Assembly (NCBI RefSeq): GCF_905220565.1 | Contig: NC_059405.1 | Coordinates: forward strand, 15,888,081-15,952,080 | Direction of reading: 5' to 3' | Length of the DNA: 64,000 nt | From: Melitaea cinxia | Taxonomy: Eukaryota > Arthropoda > Insecta > Lepidoptera > Nymphalidae | Shown here: positions 36,901 to 46,437 of the stretch, one piece after another | How positions within the stretch are numbered: the stretch's first letter is position 1 | Layout: the number at the start of each line of letters is the position of its first letter | Made by a program: the position numbers and the translations under genes | The notes under the pieces: generated by a model | The model's input: only the letters and a program-made list of their open reading frames with translations | Told to the model about the DNA's origin: nothing | Databases searched by the model: none

Positions 36901-39900
36901 TCGGTAAAGAATCGTGTGTAGATAATTTAGAAAGTGATACTGAATCTATTAATAGTAGAATGTCAGCTGCAGATGATGCACCGGGTATTCTAAAGCATAG
37001 TGATTCTCTGTTACTCTTAACTGAAACAATAAATCAGGGACTAAATGGTTTATCTGTAGCTGAAACCGAAAAAGAGTATAGCGGAAATGATTTGACGAAG
37101 CGAGAATCTCAAGGACTCAGTGCAATCCTTAATAACTGTGGCCTCACCGACGCTTTACTAGCTCTTAATAATGACGTTGCATATTCCGAGAGTGATAATG
37201 ATTCTTCATATACACCTACAAGTAGTCCCATAAGAAAACATCAAACTAAAGCTACTAATAAAATAGTAAGAACCAGCTTTGGTCTGCATAGTCCTGATGC
37301 TACTTTAGATACTAAAGAATCAAATTTAAAAGAATATTTAAAGCAGCTAAGAGAAAAGAGTAATAGAGAAGAAACCGCTGCTGAGTTCCCGTTTTATTAT
37401 CAGGGAAATATAGTAGAAAACGACCCAGAGCTTATAGATTTAACATTGATACCTCCACCACAAACTCCCGATGAGTTAGACTGTGCTACACAAGTGCCTC
37501 AAATTTTACCAGTTGTACCACCTTCTTTTGCCGATGATAAGGATACAGAAGAAGAGAACGTGCCCAAAAGCTGTGAACTAGAAGAATTCATAGCAAATGT
37601 GACTATTCAACCACCTACCGTCAAAATAACACCAGCGATAGAACTGACTCCAGAAGAAATCATGTCATATATTATTCCTCCACCACCAGGATCGAATTCA
37701 TCGACTTTAGATAGAGATCAAGTTAGTTATGTTAACCAAAGTGTATGTGAAACGAAAAACGAACACAATACAACCCCTATCGACGTAAAACCGTCAAATG
37801 GCGACGTCACAAGAGGAATACTCAGTGTTAGTGAAATCAGGAGCATGTTTGCGGCAAAAGGTTTAAGCGACGCCAGAAATAGTTTGTTATTAAAAGACAA
37901 AAATAAATGTCAGACTAAATCCGATTCGCCGAAGAGTAAAAGAAAAAGCTTTTCAGGCGAAAAACAAGCAAATGGAAACGCACACGTTATAGAGTACCCA
38001 ACTGTCGAGCGGAAAGGTATGTTCTCGTGTTGTAGTAAGGATAAAAATAAAAGCGACGATAGCAATGACGAAACCGAAAAAATCGAAGGTCACATACAAA
38101 ACTCCGATTCCATGCCCGACGTCTGTGAAATTCGACCGCCTCCCCGAAGAAAAAGCACTGAAATCAAGAAACCACCCGAACGTCCTCCTAAAACGCCCCC
38201 CGTCCCGGCACCTCGACCCAGGTCGAATTCCTTCACGTGCCCTAATAATGAATTAAGTGCTGTCGAAATCACGAACAACCATTTTAGTACTTTGAATAAT
38301 AGAAAATTAAATTACAAGGTTGTGTGTGAAATAAATGAGGGTATCCACAAACCTCCTCAGCTACCACCAAGAACGGAAAGCAAAGTTCTTCCTCCTCCAC
38401 CACCTATATTGTTACCACCTAAGAAACCTCCACTGCCCCCGGTTCCAAGTATCGAAGTCTTGCGTATGAAAAATGCTCAAAAACTGTCGCCTATGCGTGC
38501 CACCGAGCGGCTGGCCAGTATCGGATCACCGCACTTCCAAAGAAACCTTAACACTTACCGTAACCTCGAAAACGAAAGCAGATTAACAGACGACGAATCA
38601 CAGAGCACGAAATCAGCACAAAACTACAGTTCAATGACGTTGCAAAATCGACACGTGCGCTCTCACTCCGAAACTAAAAACACGATATTGAAGAATAAAG
38701 ATATGTCCACAGCCTTATCGCTATGCTCACCACAGATGAATCGACGCTTCAGTAACAGGCCTGATTTATTAAACGGTGCGCCAGTTCATGACAAAATGTT
38801 CAGTCCTCCTTTATGCGAAAGAAAGGCAATGAGGAGGGACAGTGCGAGTCCCACAGGGAAAGTCCAGAACCATGTCAGATTCAAAGAGGATGTAATTGAC
38901 GATATTCCCACTCCTCCTTCACCCCCTACGGTGAAGTTTCCGGAGTTCCAAGCGAATAATGGGCATGTGTCAATCGAGAACCTGCTATGCAAGACAGAGG
39001 TAGCTGTTGACGGCTTGCTCCAGAGGCTGCACCAGGTCGCTCAGAAGTGTTCGCATCAACACGCGCACGGTGGAGGGGAGGATATCGATGAAGTTAAGTT
39101 CCAGGTATGTTGTTTAACTATTTTAATTACTTAAATAATTAACTAATTCAAGATAAACACAAATCACGATTCACAACTTTATTATCAAATTATTACATAT
39201 GCAATATTTAGACGACAGTTAATTTAAAACAACCAACTATGATACAAACCATAAACAACTTTGTTCAAGTAGGCTTTTCTTAAATAGTAATTTTACTCTT
39301 AAATTCCAAAATCACCTTGAGCTCGGATGAAATAAAAAACCATGTAAAAATATCTGCAAATTCGGGAAAACAGTAATTTGACAGTAACAGACACTCGCAC
39401 CGAGCACTTACCAAGTGTAAAGCATAGAAGATCGGTACCTCCTCTACTTACCTTAGTAAAAGTTAAAGCATTGCTTGATACATTCGAAGACTCTTCCTGT
39501 ACAGCCACTTTTAGTTCTAGGTTATATCTTAAATATACACGTGATTTCTTATTGAATTAAGTAGTTTTGGTACAGTCATAACTGACCTTGATATTTTTCG
39601 TGTTTAATAATGATGGCTAGACTTGTTGTCCGTCAATATTGGGTAATTTCAATTGGATCGTTACAAAAGTTATTTAATATTATATACCAGAATAGAATTG
39701 ATCTTTGCGCAGTCACGCATTTACAATCTAATCTATTGCAATTCAATATCTATTACAAAAGCGCGCGCGCAACGCGCCAACGTCATGAGCGCTGACAATT
39801 ATTCCATGCTTAATTACTTTAGATCTTTGTCCAGTGAGAGATGTGCAAACTACTAAAATTATTTAAAAGCGGGCTATCGGCGGGTATTTTACTCAATTTT

Positions 39901-42900
39901 TTTATTGTCAAATTACCGAGTTATTGCCACCTGTGTTCTCTAGCCCTATTTTTCTTATAACCAAAACAAATAATAAAATAAGAATTTTATTTCGAAAATC
40001 AGTGAAAGTGTATTTTAGGGTGGTTGGGGTGTTGTTAATAATTTAAACAACAATTTCAAATACGTAGTTTTATAATAAACGTTCAAATTGTTTGTTACCT
40101 ATTACCACCAATTAAACCTGCGGGGTTTATCCATTAATTACCGGACATGTCAATATTTTTTCTTTCTTTTATATGTATCGTTTCTGTTTTTGGTGTACAA
40201 TAAAGTGTATTATTATTAATATTATTATTATCCTGTATACATATACTACATAGTATATGTATGTTTTATGTATGTATGTATGTAGATGGTAACATGGTAA
40301 ATATCCCGTTTTTAAATAATTTTAGTAATAAAAATAAGCATGTTAATTTGAAATGTTATATTTGCAAAGTAATTAATTAAAGTCTGAAATCTAACAAAAA
40401 TGTTTGTGGGCAGCGCGCCCGCACCGAGCTGACGTCGTGCGCCGTGTCGCTGGTGGGCGCGTCCCGCACGCTGGTGGGCGCGCTGGGCGCCGCCCGCGCC
40501 GGCCCGCCCGCCCTCGCCGCCCCGCCCGCCCTCGCCGACTGCCTCGCGCCGCTGCGTCGCCTGGCCGACCTGGCACAGGTAGGCTTGTATATTCTTTTCA
40601 TAAAGGTTTAAAGAATTTATGCCTCATAAAAATATAAAATTCACTTACAATGCTATACAATCAATATACTGTAGTAGGGTGTAACAATTTTTACCTGTGG
40701 AACTCTTAATTGAACTTAACTTAATTATAACATAATTTGGTAAATAATTATTATTATACACCCATACACACACAAGGCCGTCTGTTTTTAAGATAAGCAA
40801 CTTACTTGTGACCTACCAACAGACTGGTATAGCTAATTTTTTTTTAATAAATAGACATATAAACAATCCATATATATAAATACATATATTACACCCAGAC
40901 TCAGGGCGGGAATCGTACCCAAATCTCTCAGAGCAGAAACTGCTTTGTATGCCATGGGAAAATACAAATACAGACTAAAGACCCTGACTTACATTCATTT
41001 GTCACATTTGAAATCTAAATTAGTTATTTAAATGTCTTTTTGAAAAAATACCGTCAATGGCGCGCACAATTGACTAGTACGGTGGCGCAGTTTGTAGAGA
41101 CCATACTTTTTGACCCGCGGATTATTGCTTCGATTCCCGTCTCAGTCTGGGTGTAATGTGTATTTTTGTATTAATATATGTATTATTTATATGTATATTT
41201 ATCAAAAAAAAAATAGCTATGACAGTTGGCCGTTACCTGCGAACGAGCATATTAAGTTGCTTAACATAGGAACAGACGACCGTGTGTGTATGTTAAATGT
41301 ATTTATTTATTAGATATTTAATGGAATGATTTTTTAATTTCTATCTATAGTGATAAAAAAAAAACAAGTTGTTAAACTATATGAACCCAACTTCTGTGAT
41401 TTATGCTATATTTAAATTTTGTGTATAGAGGCGTTTAAGCAGTGATTTTAAATAAATATCAAAATAAAAGACTTAACACATTGATACTTACACAGTAAGA
41501 TAATTATATTCATTTACAATAAATATTATAATTGTGTTTGCTCGCAAACGAAAAAAAACCGACTTCAGTTACATCGAAGAGTAATACAACGTAGATCGAC
41601 GAAAAAATAGTCAAGTAACTACGCGTCATCAAAGATTACTCAAAAAGTAGTTATCAGATCTCAATAAAATTTATATGTGACCACACGACAAACATCAGCT
41701 TTCGATTATATTAAAAATTATTAAAATCGGTACACCCAGTAAAAAGTTTTTGCGGATTTTCAAGAAGTTCCCCCAAATTTCTCTGGGATCCCATCATCAG
41801 ATCCTGGTTTCCTTATCATGGTACCAAACTAGAGATACCTTTCCAACAAAAAAGAATTATTAAAATCGGTACATCCAGTAGAAAGTTATGCAGTATAATA
41901 CAACGTAGGTTGACAAAAAAGGCGTCAAGTAAAAACGCATTATTAGATATAACTCGAAAAGCAGTTGTTAGATCTCAAATAAATTTAAATGGGACCAATT
42001 GACACACACCACCTTTCGATTAAAAAAAAATGTCGAAATCGGTCCAGCCGGTCAAAAGTTCTGATGTAACATACATAAAAAAAAATACAGTCGAATTGAG
42101 AACCTCCTCCTTTTTTGGAAGTCGGTTAAAAATAATTTATAATCACCGTCACTTATTTGACTATATTTTAAGCTCCTAACAAAATATTTTTGCAATGTCA
42201 CCAACTAAAGAAATATATTATACCAGTGCTAGAATTACTGGACTTACTTGTACTTCATATAAGATTGATGCTACTACAGCATTCATCATCATCATCATTT
42301 CAGCCTATTACAGTCCACTGCTGGACATAGGCCTCCACAAGTTCGTGCCAAAAAATGGCGTGAACTCATGTGTTTTGCCCATAGTCACCACGCTGGGCAG
42401 GCGGGTAGGTGACCGCAGGGCTGGCTTTGTCACACCGAAGACGCTGCTGCCCGTCTTCGGCCTGTGTAATTCAAAGCCAGCAGTTGGATGGTTATCCCGC
42501 CATCGGTCGGCTTTTTAAGTTCCAAGGTGGTAGTGGAACTCTGTTATCCCTTAGTCGCCTCTTACGACACCCACGGGAAGAGAGAGGGTGGCTATATTCT
42601 TTACTACCGTAGCCACTACAGCATTGTTACTAATTATATTATAATAATAATAATTAAAATTAATTCATATTCAGGCACTTGGAAGACATACATCATCTCC
42701 TCTTCAAACCAGAAATTTGGTCCTTCGAGTGCATGATGTCACAGCAGCCTTCAAAGACTTAGCTGGCGCTGAAATGGCGCAAATTATCCACGACCACAAC
42801 ACAAAAGTTAACCAAAACCAAGGTCAGGACACGAGTTCAACTCTGGAAGGTCAACTAGCGTTAAGAGCTGAATGCCTTGCTAATGTACTGGCGACACTAC

Positions 42901-42929
42901 TCAGGAGTCTTCGAGTATTCTCTCCATAA
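27804..42929 (+). CDS. Frmpd4: FRMPD4/Preso-like WW-PDZ-FERM scaffold protein, 12 exons, 5' end missing
   Basis: Twelve exons join with GT/AG junctions and matching phases into 1581 codons plus a TAA stop. In order the visible protein has a WW domain (about residues 28-58), a PDZ domain (about 70-150, carboxylate loop GFGF at 80-83), a FERM domain (about 205-525), a long low-complexity Ser/Asn/Pro-rich region with SH3-type proline motifs, and an alpha-helical C-terminus. WW, PDZ and FERM in this order is known from FRMPD4 (Preso), a submembrane scaffold that links receptors and polarity or synaptic proteins to the cortex. A similar cortical scaffold role here is inferred from family membership. 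The first base completes a codon begun in an upstream exon that I could not locate. The gene is unusual in having a 172-bp tandem array over its FERM exon 8, two very GC-rich exons (8 and 11) and transposons in most introns. Identity is confident; the missing N-terminus and exon 8 copy usage are not resolved. Confidence 0.9.
27965..28032 (+). repeat. gtaagcgattaccgtagc-family fragment in intron 1
   Basis: gcaaacaagcgtacaaccca and cctatgagcacttgcaacaa only. Confidence 0.45.
28311..28470 (-). mobile_element. GAAGTAAAACTT MITE, copy 5 in Frmpd4-like intron 1
   Basis: Reverse orientation: gaagtaaagcttctttacgc at the left and aaattttacttcagtcgtgt at the right, 48 bp upstream of exon 2. Confidence 0.75.
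28519..28696 (+). CDS. Frmpd4: Frmpd4-like exon 2: end of WW domain, start of PDZ domain
   Basis: The acceptor is ttccgcag at 28518. The frame continues the WW domain as NHVNKTTTYVAP. The second WW signature position is Tyr rather than Trp. The PDZ domain follows, with LGFGF as its carboxylate-binding loop. The donor gttggt at 28697 is weaker than consensus, but it is the site that keeps the PDZ frame GK|LEPGDQI into the next exon. Confidence 0.9.
28771..28916 (+). mobile_element. GAAGTTATACTTC element, copy 2 in Frmpd4-like intron 2
   Basis: ttatacttcttttagcgcgc, then gagagtaaatttttacgata and cttacgtgcgtaaataagta. Same order as the copy at 9.65 kb. Confidence 0.6.
29722..29973 (+). CDS. Frmpd4: Frmpd4-like exon 3: rest of PDZ domain
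   Basis: The acceptor is attacag at 29721 and the donor gtaagc at 29974. The 84 codons contain LEPGDQILGVNGEDV, the standard PDZ core, followed by a helix and a final strand (VTLRVCQP). A basic linker rich in Arg and Ala leads toward the FERM domain. Phase 0 at both ends. Confidence 0.92.
30273..30521 (+). CDS. Frmpd4: Frmpd4-like exon 4: FERM N-lobe
   Basis: The acceptor is aattttag at 30272 and the donor gtaaga at 30522. The 83 codons include VLKVFLENGQTKSFKY and a TTVADVV segment, the ubiquitin-like F1 lobe of a FERM domain. Phase 0 at both ends. Stop-free extension past the donor is only three codons of intron plus a few more and is not taken as coding. Confidence 0.92.
30690..30865 (+). 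mobile_element. SINE family B variant in intron 4
   Basis: caggtttgatccccgcacat (decayed B box) and acacaagagtaaatcctagt, matching the 16.2-kb variant in opposite orientation. Confidence 0.6.
30917..31176 (+). CDS. Frmpd4: Frmpd4-like exon 5: FERM F1/F2 boundary and F2 helices
   Basis: The acceptor is attccacag at 30916 and the donor gtaagt at 31177. It encodes CLFRVVFMPSSAAEL and then a helical segment with LDYLYLQCCNDV, matching the start of the acyl-CoA-binding-protein-like F2 lobe. It ends in phase 2 (GA), which the first base of exon 6 completes as Glu. Confidence 0.92.
31537..31678 (+). CDS. Frmpd4: Frmpd4-like exon 6: FERM F2 lobe
   Basis: The acceptor is atttcag at 31536 and the donor gtattt at 31679. 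The 47 codons plus one base form a Lys/Leu/Arg-rich amphipathic helical stretch (SMKRKELRRLVAHFLKLN). The intron to exon 7 is only 97 bp. Confidence 0.9.
31776..31916 (+). CDS. Frmpd4: Frmpd4-like exon 7: FERM F2/F3 junction
   Basis: The acceptor is ttttttccag at 31775 and the donor gtaagg at 31917. It encodes LHYLDTVAGLPSYGAKCF, the conserved F2 to F3 transition, and the first F3 strand (VLLVSPRFGLSQI). Phase 0 at both ends. Confidence 0.92.
32285..32560 (+). mobile_element. tRNA-derived SINE family B, copy in intron 7
   Basis: ttctggtgtcgtagaacatg and gagggttcgattcccgctca, then gatagcgatcgttactcgta. Confidence 0.65.
32563..33357 (+). mobile_element. Helitron-like non-autonomous element(s) in intron 7
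   Basis: Starts tatatatataaaaatcttgtgtcac and ends gtctgccgggtccgctagt. A second related start (tatataaaaatttcgtgtca) lies at about 33137, so there are either two nested copies or one with a duplicated 5' end. No coding capacity. Confidence 0.55.
33495..33548 (+). mobile_element. SINE family B tail fragment just upstream of exon 8
   Basis: gagaaagaggccaatgtcta and gggacattgcaggcttaacc match the 3' tail of family B. It ends 40 bp before the exon 8 acceptor. Confidence 0.55.
33589..33746 (+). CDS. Frmpd4: Frmpd4-like exon 8: FERM F3 lobe (first unit of the tandem array)
   Basis: The acceptor is ccctcag at 33588. A second usable AG at 33594 would drop two codons (Pro-Gln) in frame. The donor is gtgagt at 33747. 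It encodes the PH/PTB-like F3 lobe: SIASLEEVEGVRV, VAVFLRRDRVLALLMDE, then MPLVIAG completed by the next exon as GYYRL. It is extremely GC-rich beside AT-rich neighbours. Its last 116 bp (from 33631) are repeated in eight further copies downstream, each with the same donor. Confidence 0.88.
33631..35192 (+). repeat. 172-bp tandem array containing the FERM exon 8 end and its splice donor
   Basis: Units start at 33631, 33803, 33975, 34147, 34319, 34491, 34663, 34835 and 35007, with a 14-bp partial unit at 35179. All full units look identical except the one at 34835, which differs at two bases (34850 and 34852, Ser to Pro). Each unit holds 116 bp of exon, the gtgagt donor and 56 bp of intron. 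Several open frames of 115 codons on the opposite strand repeat with the same 172-bp period and are by-products of the array. The near identity implies very recent amplification, ongoing homogenisation or an assembly artefact. Confidence 0.97.
35205..35475 (-). repeat. gtaagcgattaccgtagc-family repeat in intron 8
   Basis: Reverse-oriented copy beginning 13 bp after the 172-bp array ends, with cttgcgatgcttctggtgtc and aaccgcttaccatcattt. Confidence 0.6.
35476..35953. other. Second half of intron 8, with a small unassigned open frame
   Basis: Frame 35521-35706 (+) begins MEVEQVMDLADIRLDD and then becomes low-complexity Leu/Pro/Phe. It has no matching splice phase and is probably a transposon relic or chance. 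Confidence 0.4.
35954..36024 (+). CDS. Frmpd4: Frmpd4-like exon 9: end of FERM F3
   Basis: The acceptor is cattccag at 35953 and the donor gtatgt at 36025. It starts TTACTACCG, so with the GG from exon 8 it reads GYYRL, the typical last helix of a FERM F3 lobe. It ends in phase 1 (G), which exon 10 completes as Ala. Confidence 0.9.
36367..39104 (+). CDS. Frmpd4: Frmpd4-like exon 10: long disordered, proline-rich region
   Basis: The acceptor is atttcag at 36366 and the donor gtatgt at 39105. Over 900 codons are open. Just after the FERM domain is a conserved-looking KWSYLHYDDPLL segment. Most of the rest is low-complexity, rich in Asn, Ser, Asp and Glu. Proline-rich SH3 or WW ligand-type stretches occur at about 38166-38225 (PPERPPKTPPVPAPRP) and 38352-38455 (PPQLPPR, PPPPPILLPP). 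The end (about 38955-39104) turns helical (VSIENLLCKTEVAVDGLLQ) and begins the C-terminal bundle. Codon use is AT-rich at third positions, unlike exons 8 and 11. Confidence 0.92.
39105..40413 (+). other. Intron 10
   Basis: About 1.3 kb of AT-rich sequence without a delimited transposon. It contains a gtatgtatgtatgtag run near 40258-40274. Confidence 0.5.
40414..40578 (+). CDS. Frmpd4: Frmpd4-like exon 11: GC-rich helical C-terminal segment
   Basis: The acceptor is tgtgggcag at 40413 and the donor gtaggc at 40579. The 55 codons give a helical, Ala/Leu-rich segment (RARTELTSCAVSLVGASRTL), then an Ala-Pro linker containing a short duplicated PPALA, then another helix. Almost every third position is G or C. 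Phase 0 at both ends. It continues the helical region that starts at the end of exon 10. Confidence 0.85.
40750..40955 (-). mobile_element. SINE family A, degenerate copy in intron 11
   Basis: Tail acacacaaggccgtctgttt and head ttacacccagactcagggcg in reverse orientation. Confidence 0.6.
41071..41316 (+). mobile_element. SINE family A, copy in intron 11
   Basis: gactagtacggtggcgcagt, then gcttcgattcccgtctcagt and the tail ggaacagacgaccgtgtgtg. Opposite in orientation to the copy 120 bp upstream. Confidence 0.65.
41530..42135 (+). mobile_element. AACCGACTTC-family element, copy 7 in Frmpd4-like intron 11
   Basis: Near full length, with aaccgacttc at about 41558 and gaagtcggtt at 42118-42127. 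Sense-oriented within the last intron of the host gene. Confidence 0.85.
42281..42617 (+). repeat. gtccactgctggacatagg-family repeat in intron 11
   Basis: Full unit, 57 bp upstream of exon 12. The open frames across it belong to the repeat and are not host exons. Confidence 0.7.
42675..42929 (+). CDS. Frmpd4: Frmpd4-like exon 12: terminal coding exon
   Basis: The acceptor is catattcag at 42674 and the stop is TAA at 42927. It encodes LVLRVHDVTAAFKDL and a final helix (LALRAECLANVLATLLRSL), ending VFSP. There is no obvious class I PDZ-binding C-terminus. It closes the helical C-terminal module. Confidence 0.88.
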   Translation, partial: ALGRHTSSPLQTRNLVLRVHDVTAAFKDLAGAEMAQIIHDHNTKVNQNQGQDTSSTLEGQLALRAECLANVLATLLRSLRVFSP

Positions 42930-44800
42930 GATACATTAAATGTTTATATCGTCTGAATATATTTATGACGATAAAAATCGACGCATTCAAATTTTTAAAT
43001 ATGGCAGCTTTATGTTTCTGTCAATGTCATAAAGAATGTTAAAACATTATCAGAAATGCGAATTTAATCTATAAGTACATATTGACAGATAAATGTTACT
43101 GCTCAGTATAATAAGAGTATGAAATGTTTTGTAATGATTATTAATAACAATCCAATTCATAATTATAATGTAAAATAGTTTAAACTTCTGTTAAAGTGAC
43201 CGTTACTAAAATGAGACCAAATAAAATTAGGTATGTTTGTATAATTATTGTAGTGGCAACACTTATGTTGATTAAGTTGTAGTTTTGTAAATTTTAACAT
43301 GTGTTAACGTTAATTGATTGTTTTTTTTAGTAATATGTTAAAAGTTTAAAATGATAGGCCTATGAAATATTGCATGATCGTGGATTAGAATTCTTCCTTT
43401 AAGAGAAATGCTAAGCAAAATATATCATGCATAGCCCTCATTTGTCTTTCGAAGATTCCATAGTTAAAATGTTACCATATATAAATAATTAAATTAATAT
43501 TAAAAAAAACTAACATATCTGTTCTCATTATCAATGTATATTTCTATTTACTAGATATGTGTGATTAAAAATAGGGTGCGAAAATATATGTTATCTATAT
43601 ATATTAATGTGTCTAATATAGTGAAAAAAAAGTCAAGTTCATATTTCCCCTTTTAAGTAAAATAATTTGCGTAATAGTTCTGTGTTGCTAGTTGTAAATG
43701 TTTTAAATGTTAAAGCGATCGTTTCTGTGTACACGATGTGCTGATATTCAATATTGGTGCTATATTTTTTAAAATGTGTACGTTTTGTAATTGGTTGAAA
43801 TATTGAAACGTGTAAGATGCACCAGTGATTTGAACTTTACATTATCAGACGCCATAAAACTTCTTAAAAACTTATCAATTCAATTCTAAACTAATATGTG
43901 TATTGATATTTTATTTCCGGACAATACTTATAAGAATGAATATTGATTTTTATGAGTAAAAAAGACGTTGGGACAGTGGTAAAACAGAATTTATTTTAAA
44001 CAAAATGGCGAACATTCTTAAAATGGATGATTAACTTCTTTTATATTTTTCATGCATCATAATTTTATTATTTTTACTTACATAAAAAATCAATAATTTA
44101 ATTTTCAGGAATTTAGTTATGCTTATAAAAAATGGTATATTTTGTTGGAAAAAATTGAATAGTATGTTTAATACTAATTTTTAATGTTGTTTTTTTTATG
44201 TGTACAGAATTAATTCCATAGAAATACTTTTGCGACCTGTAAAGTACAATTTTTTTACTCTTCTATAAAAAATTCTTTACCAGTATTTAGCCAAAGACAT
44301 GATTTTATTTTTTATTTTGTTTTTACGTCTCGTTCATTCCTTTATGCTTAATAGTTCTATGAAAGATATTATTTTGAGTAATTTAGTAAAACAAGTTGGT
44401 TTATTTATTACATATATACACTCTTCATGTTTATGTAAAATATATTTAACTACATACATACTGTCACATATTATAATTACGACGGGAATTTTTTTACAGA
44501 TTAAAAGTATAAAGTTTTTTTTTAATAAATAAGTAGTACCAACTATAAAAAATGTAAAATCATATTAAATCAATCATACAGAAAGAAATTATATTTTGAC
44601 TGACATTGATGCTTTCATTTTGTTTGGATATTTATCAGACAAGGATAGCGATGCTATTTCAGAAAAAAAGTGTGAAACATGTTCTTGTACAAAATTGAAA
44701 TGAAGGATCCATAGTATGTTTTACATATTTTTTTTGTATGACAAATTCATACAAAAGAGTTTTCATATATCCTTTTTTCTTGATATAAATAAATAAAGTC

Positions 44801-44806
44801 TCTAGG
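44801..44806 (+). promoter_or_regulatory. Candidate proximal polyadenylation signal
   Basis: AATAAA within aaataaataaagtc. It would give a 3' UTR about 180 bp shorter than the distal site. Confidence 0.3.
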
Positions 44807-44978
44807 CGTATTTACTTAAAAATAACTGTTGTATGTGACAGATTATGTATGTAATAAATGAAATTTAAAAAAAATGTATAAACGAATTAACGGTTAGTTA
44901 AATCAATATTATACAACTGTATGTATGACACCAGTCTATTTATTGTTTTGAAATATCACAATGCAATGCAATTGATGT

Positions 44979-44984
44979 AATAAA
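44979..44984 (+). promoter_or_regulatory. Candidate distal polyadenylation signal
   Basis: AATAAA about 2 kb after the stop codon, followed within 30 bp by the T-rich ttatttgttcttttc. It is the last such signal before typical intergenic repeats resume. Confidence 0.45.
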
Positions 44985-45003
44985 CGATTTAAAACAATTA
45001 TTT

Positions 45004-45995
45004 GTTCTTTTCAATCATTCGTTAATTTGAACGAATGGCTTTTATTATTTGTAACCTTCTGTAATATTCCGATCCTTCTCTAGTCGGACTGATAGGACTG
45101 GACAGGTAGATTTTGCACAAGATATTTTCTAGTAATCTTACTTCTATTAATAACCTATACACTTTTATTTCGTCAGTCATATACAACTTGTTTGTAGGCA
45201 TACCATAGCTGAAATTATAAGTGAAAGAAAAAATTAACAAGTAGGAAATTACATCTCATTACTGAGTTACTTTAAAATTGACATATTTTAAACAGTATTG
45301 TATAACTCTGGTAGCTCGGTCAATGAATCGACAAATAAATAAATAAATAAAAGTTTTACATTCAAATCGGGTCTTTGCCTATGTTTTCGCAGCATTGTTT
45401 TTTCAAATATGTCTATTTTCACCCGACAGGAGGCGCTACCGGGTAAAATTTACCACATAGTGTATAAATTTGAAAAATTATCTCTATGTGCCTCTTAATG
45501 GAACATTGAAGTGAGAAACATAGAAGAAGAGAAGAATAGATGTATTATATTACTAGCGACAAAACACATTGTATATACATAATTATATAGGTACATATTG
45601 TATTTATTGTTGTGAGTTCGATCACCACACATGAAAAATATATGTAGGTACAGCTCTAAATATGTATTTGCCATGGTGGCGTTTGTAGTTCTGTTCTCTA
45701 TGAATGATATGAATGATATGAATGACTGCTACAATTCTGAAGTTAATTATAATAGGTACCCACATATGTATCAGGTACCTATTTTGACGAATAAATGAAT
45801 ATTATATAATAATAATTTCTCTCCATTCTACGGTAAAATCTACTTCCATAAAAGCAACAACTTCAAAGTGGATTTAAAAAAAAATTATTAATTTCGAATT
45901 GACAACTCTTTAATAAATTCTTATTTGCCGACTTAAAAAAATACATAAATGTAATTGAGAATAAATCAATATAGTTGTTAGTTATATTATTAAGC
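45004..45995. other. Intergenic stretch downstream of the Frmpd4-like gene
   Basis: No gene recognised. Contains short simple repeats only. Confidence 0.5.
45696..45724 (+). repeat. 9-bp tandem repeat
   Basis: atgaatgat is repeated three times. Confidence 0.85.
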
Positions 45996-46090
45996 CATCA
46001 TCATCATCATCATCATTCCAGCCTATTGCAGTCCACTGCTGGACATAGGCTTCCACAAGTTCGCGTAAAAAATGCGTGAACTCGTGTGTG
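45996..46090 (+). repeat. gtccactgctggacatagg-family repeat, truncated
   Basis: Only the first 90 bp of the family, followed 15 bp later by a full-length copy in the same orientation. Confidence 0.65.
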
Positions 46091-46104
46091 TTGTTAAGTA
46101 GCAA

Positions 46105-46437
46105 TCATCATCATCATTACAGCCTATACAGTCCACTGCTGGACATAGGCCTCCACAAGTTTACGGCAAAAATAACGTGAACTCATGTGTTTTGCCCATA
46201 GTCACCACGCTGGGCAGGCGGGTTGGTGACCGCAGTACTGGCTTTGTCGCACCGAAGACGCTGCTGCCCGTATTTGGCCTGTGTATTTCAAAGCCAGCAG
46301 TTGGATGGTTATCCCGCCATCGGTCGGCTTCTTAAGTTCCAAGGTGGTTGTGGAACCTTGTTATCCCTTAGTCGCCTCTTACGACACCCACGGGAAGAGA
46401 GGGGGTGGCTAAATTCTTTAGTGCCGTAGCCACACAG
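46105..46437 (+). repeat. gtccactgctggacatagg-family repeat, full copy
   Basis: Contains the core, the accgaagacgctgctgcccg block and ends tgccgtagccacaca. Confidence 0.7.

Larger units (their letters stand above)
42930..45003 (+). other. Probable 3' UTR of the Frmpd4-like gene
   Basis: About 2 kb of AT-rich, repeat-poor sequence follows the stop codon. It lacks the SINEs and MITEs that crowd the surrounding DNA, as expected for transcribed sequence under constraint. Candidate AATAAA signals occur near 44801 and 44979, the latter followed by a T-rich tract. The exact end is inferred. Confidence 0.55.

Noticed and set aside
42195..42736. Overlapping + strand frames in intron 11 as exons
   Set aside because: They lie in a gtccactgctggacatagg-family repeat present at several other places in the window.
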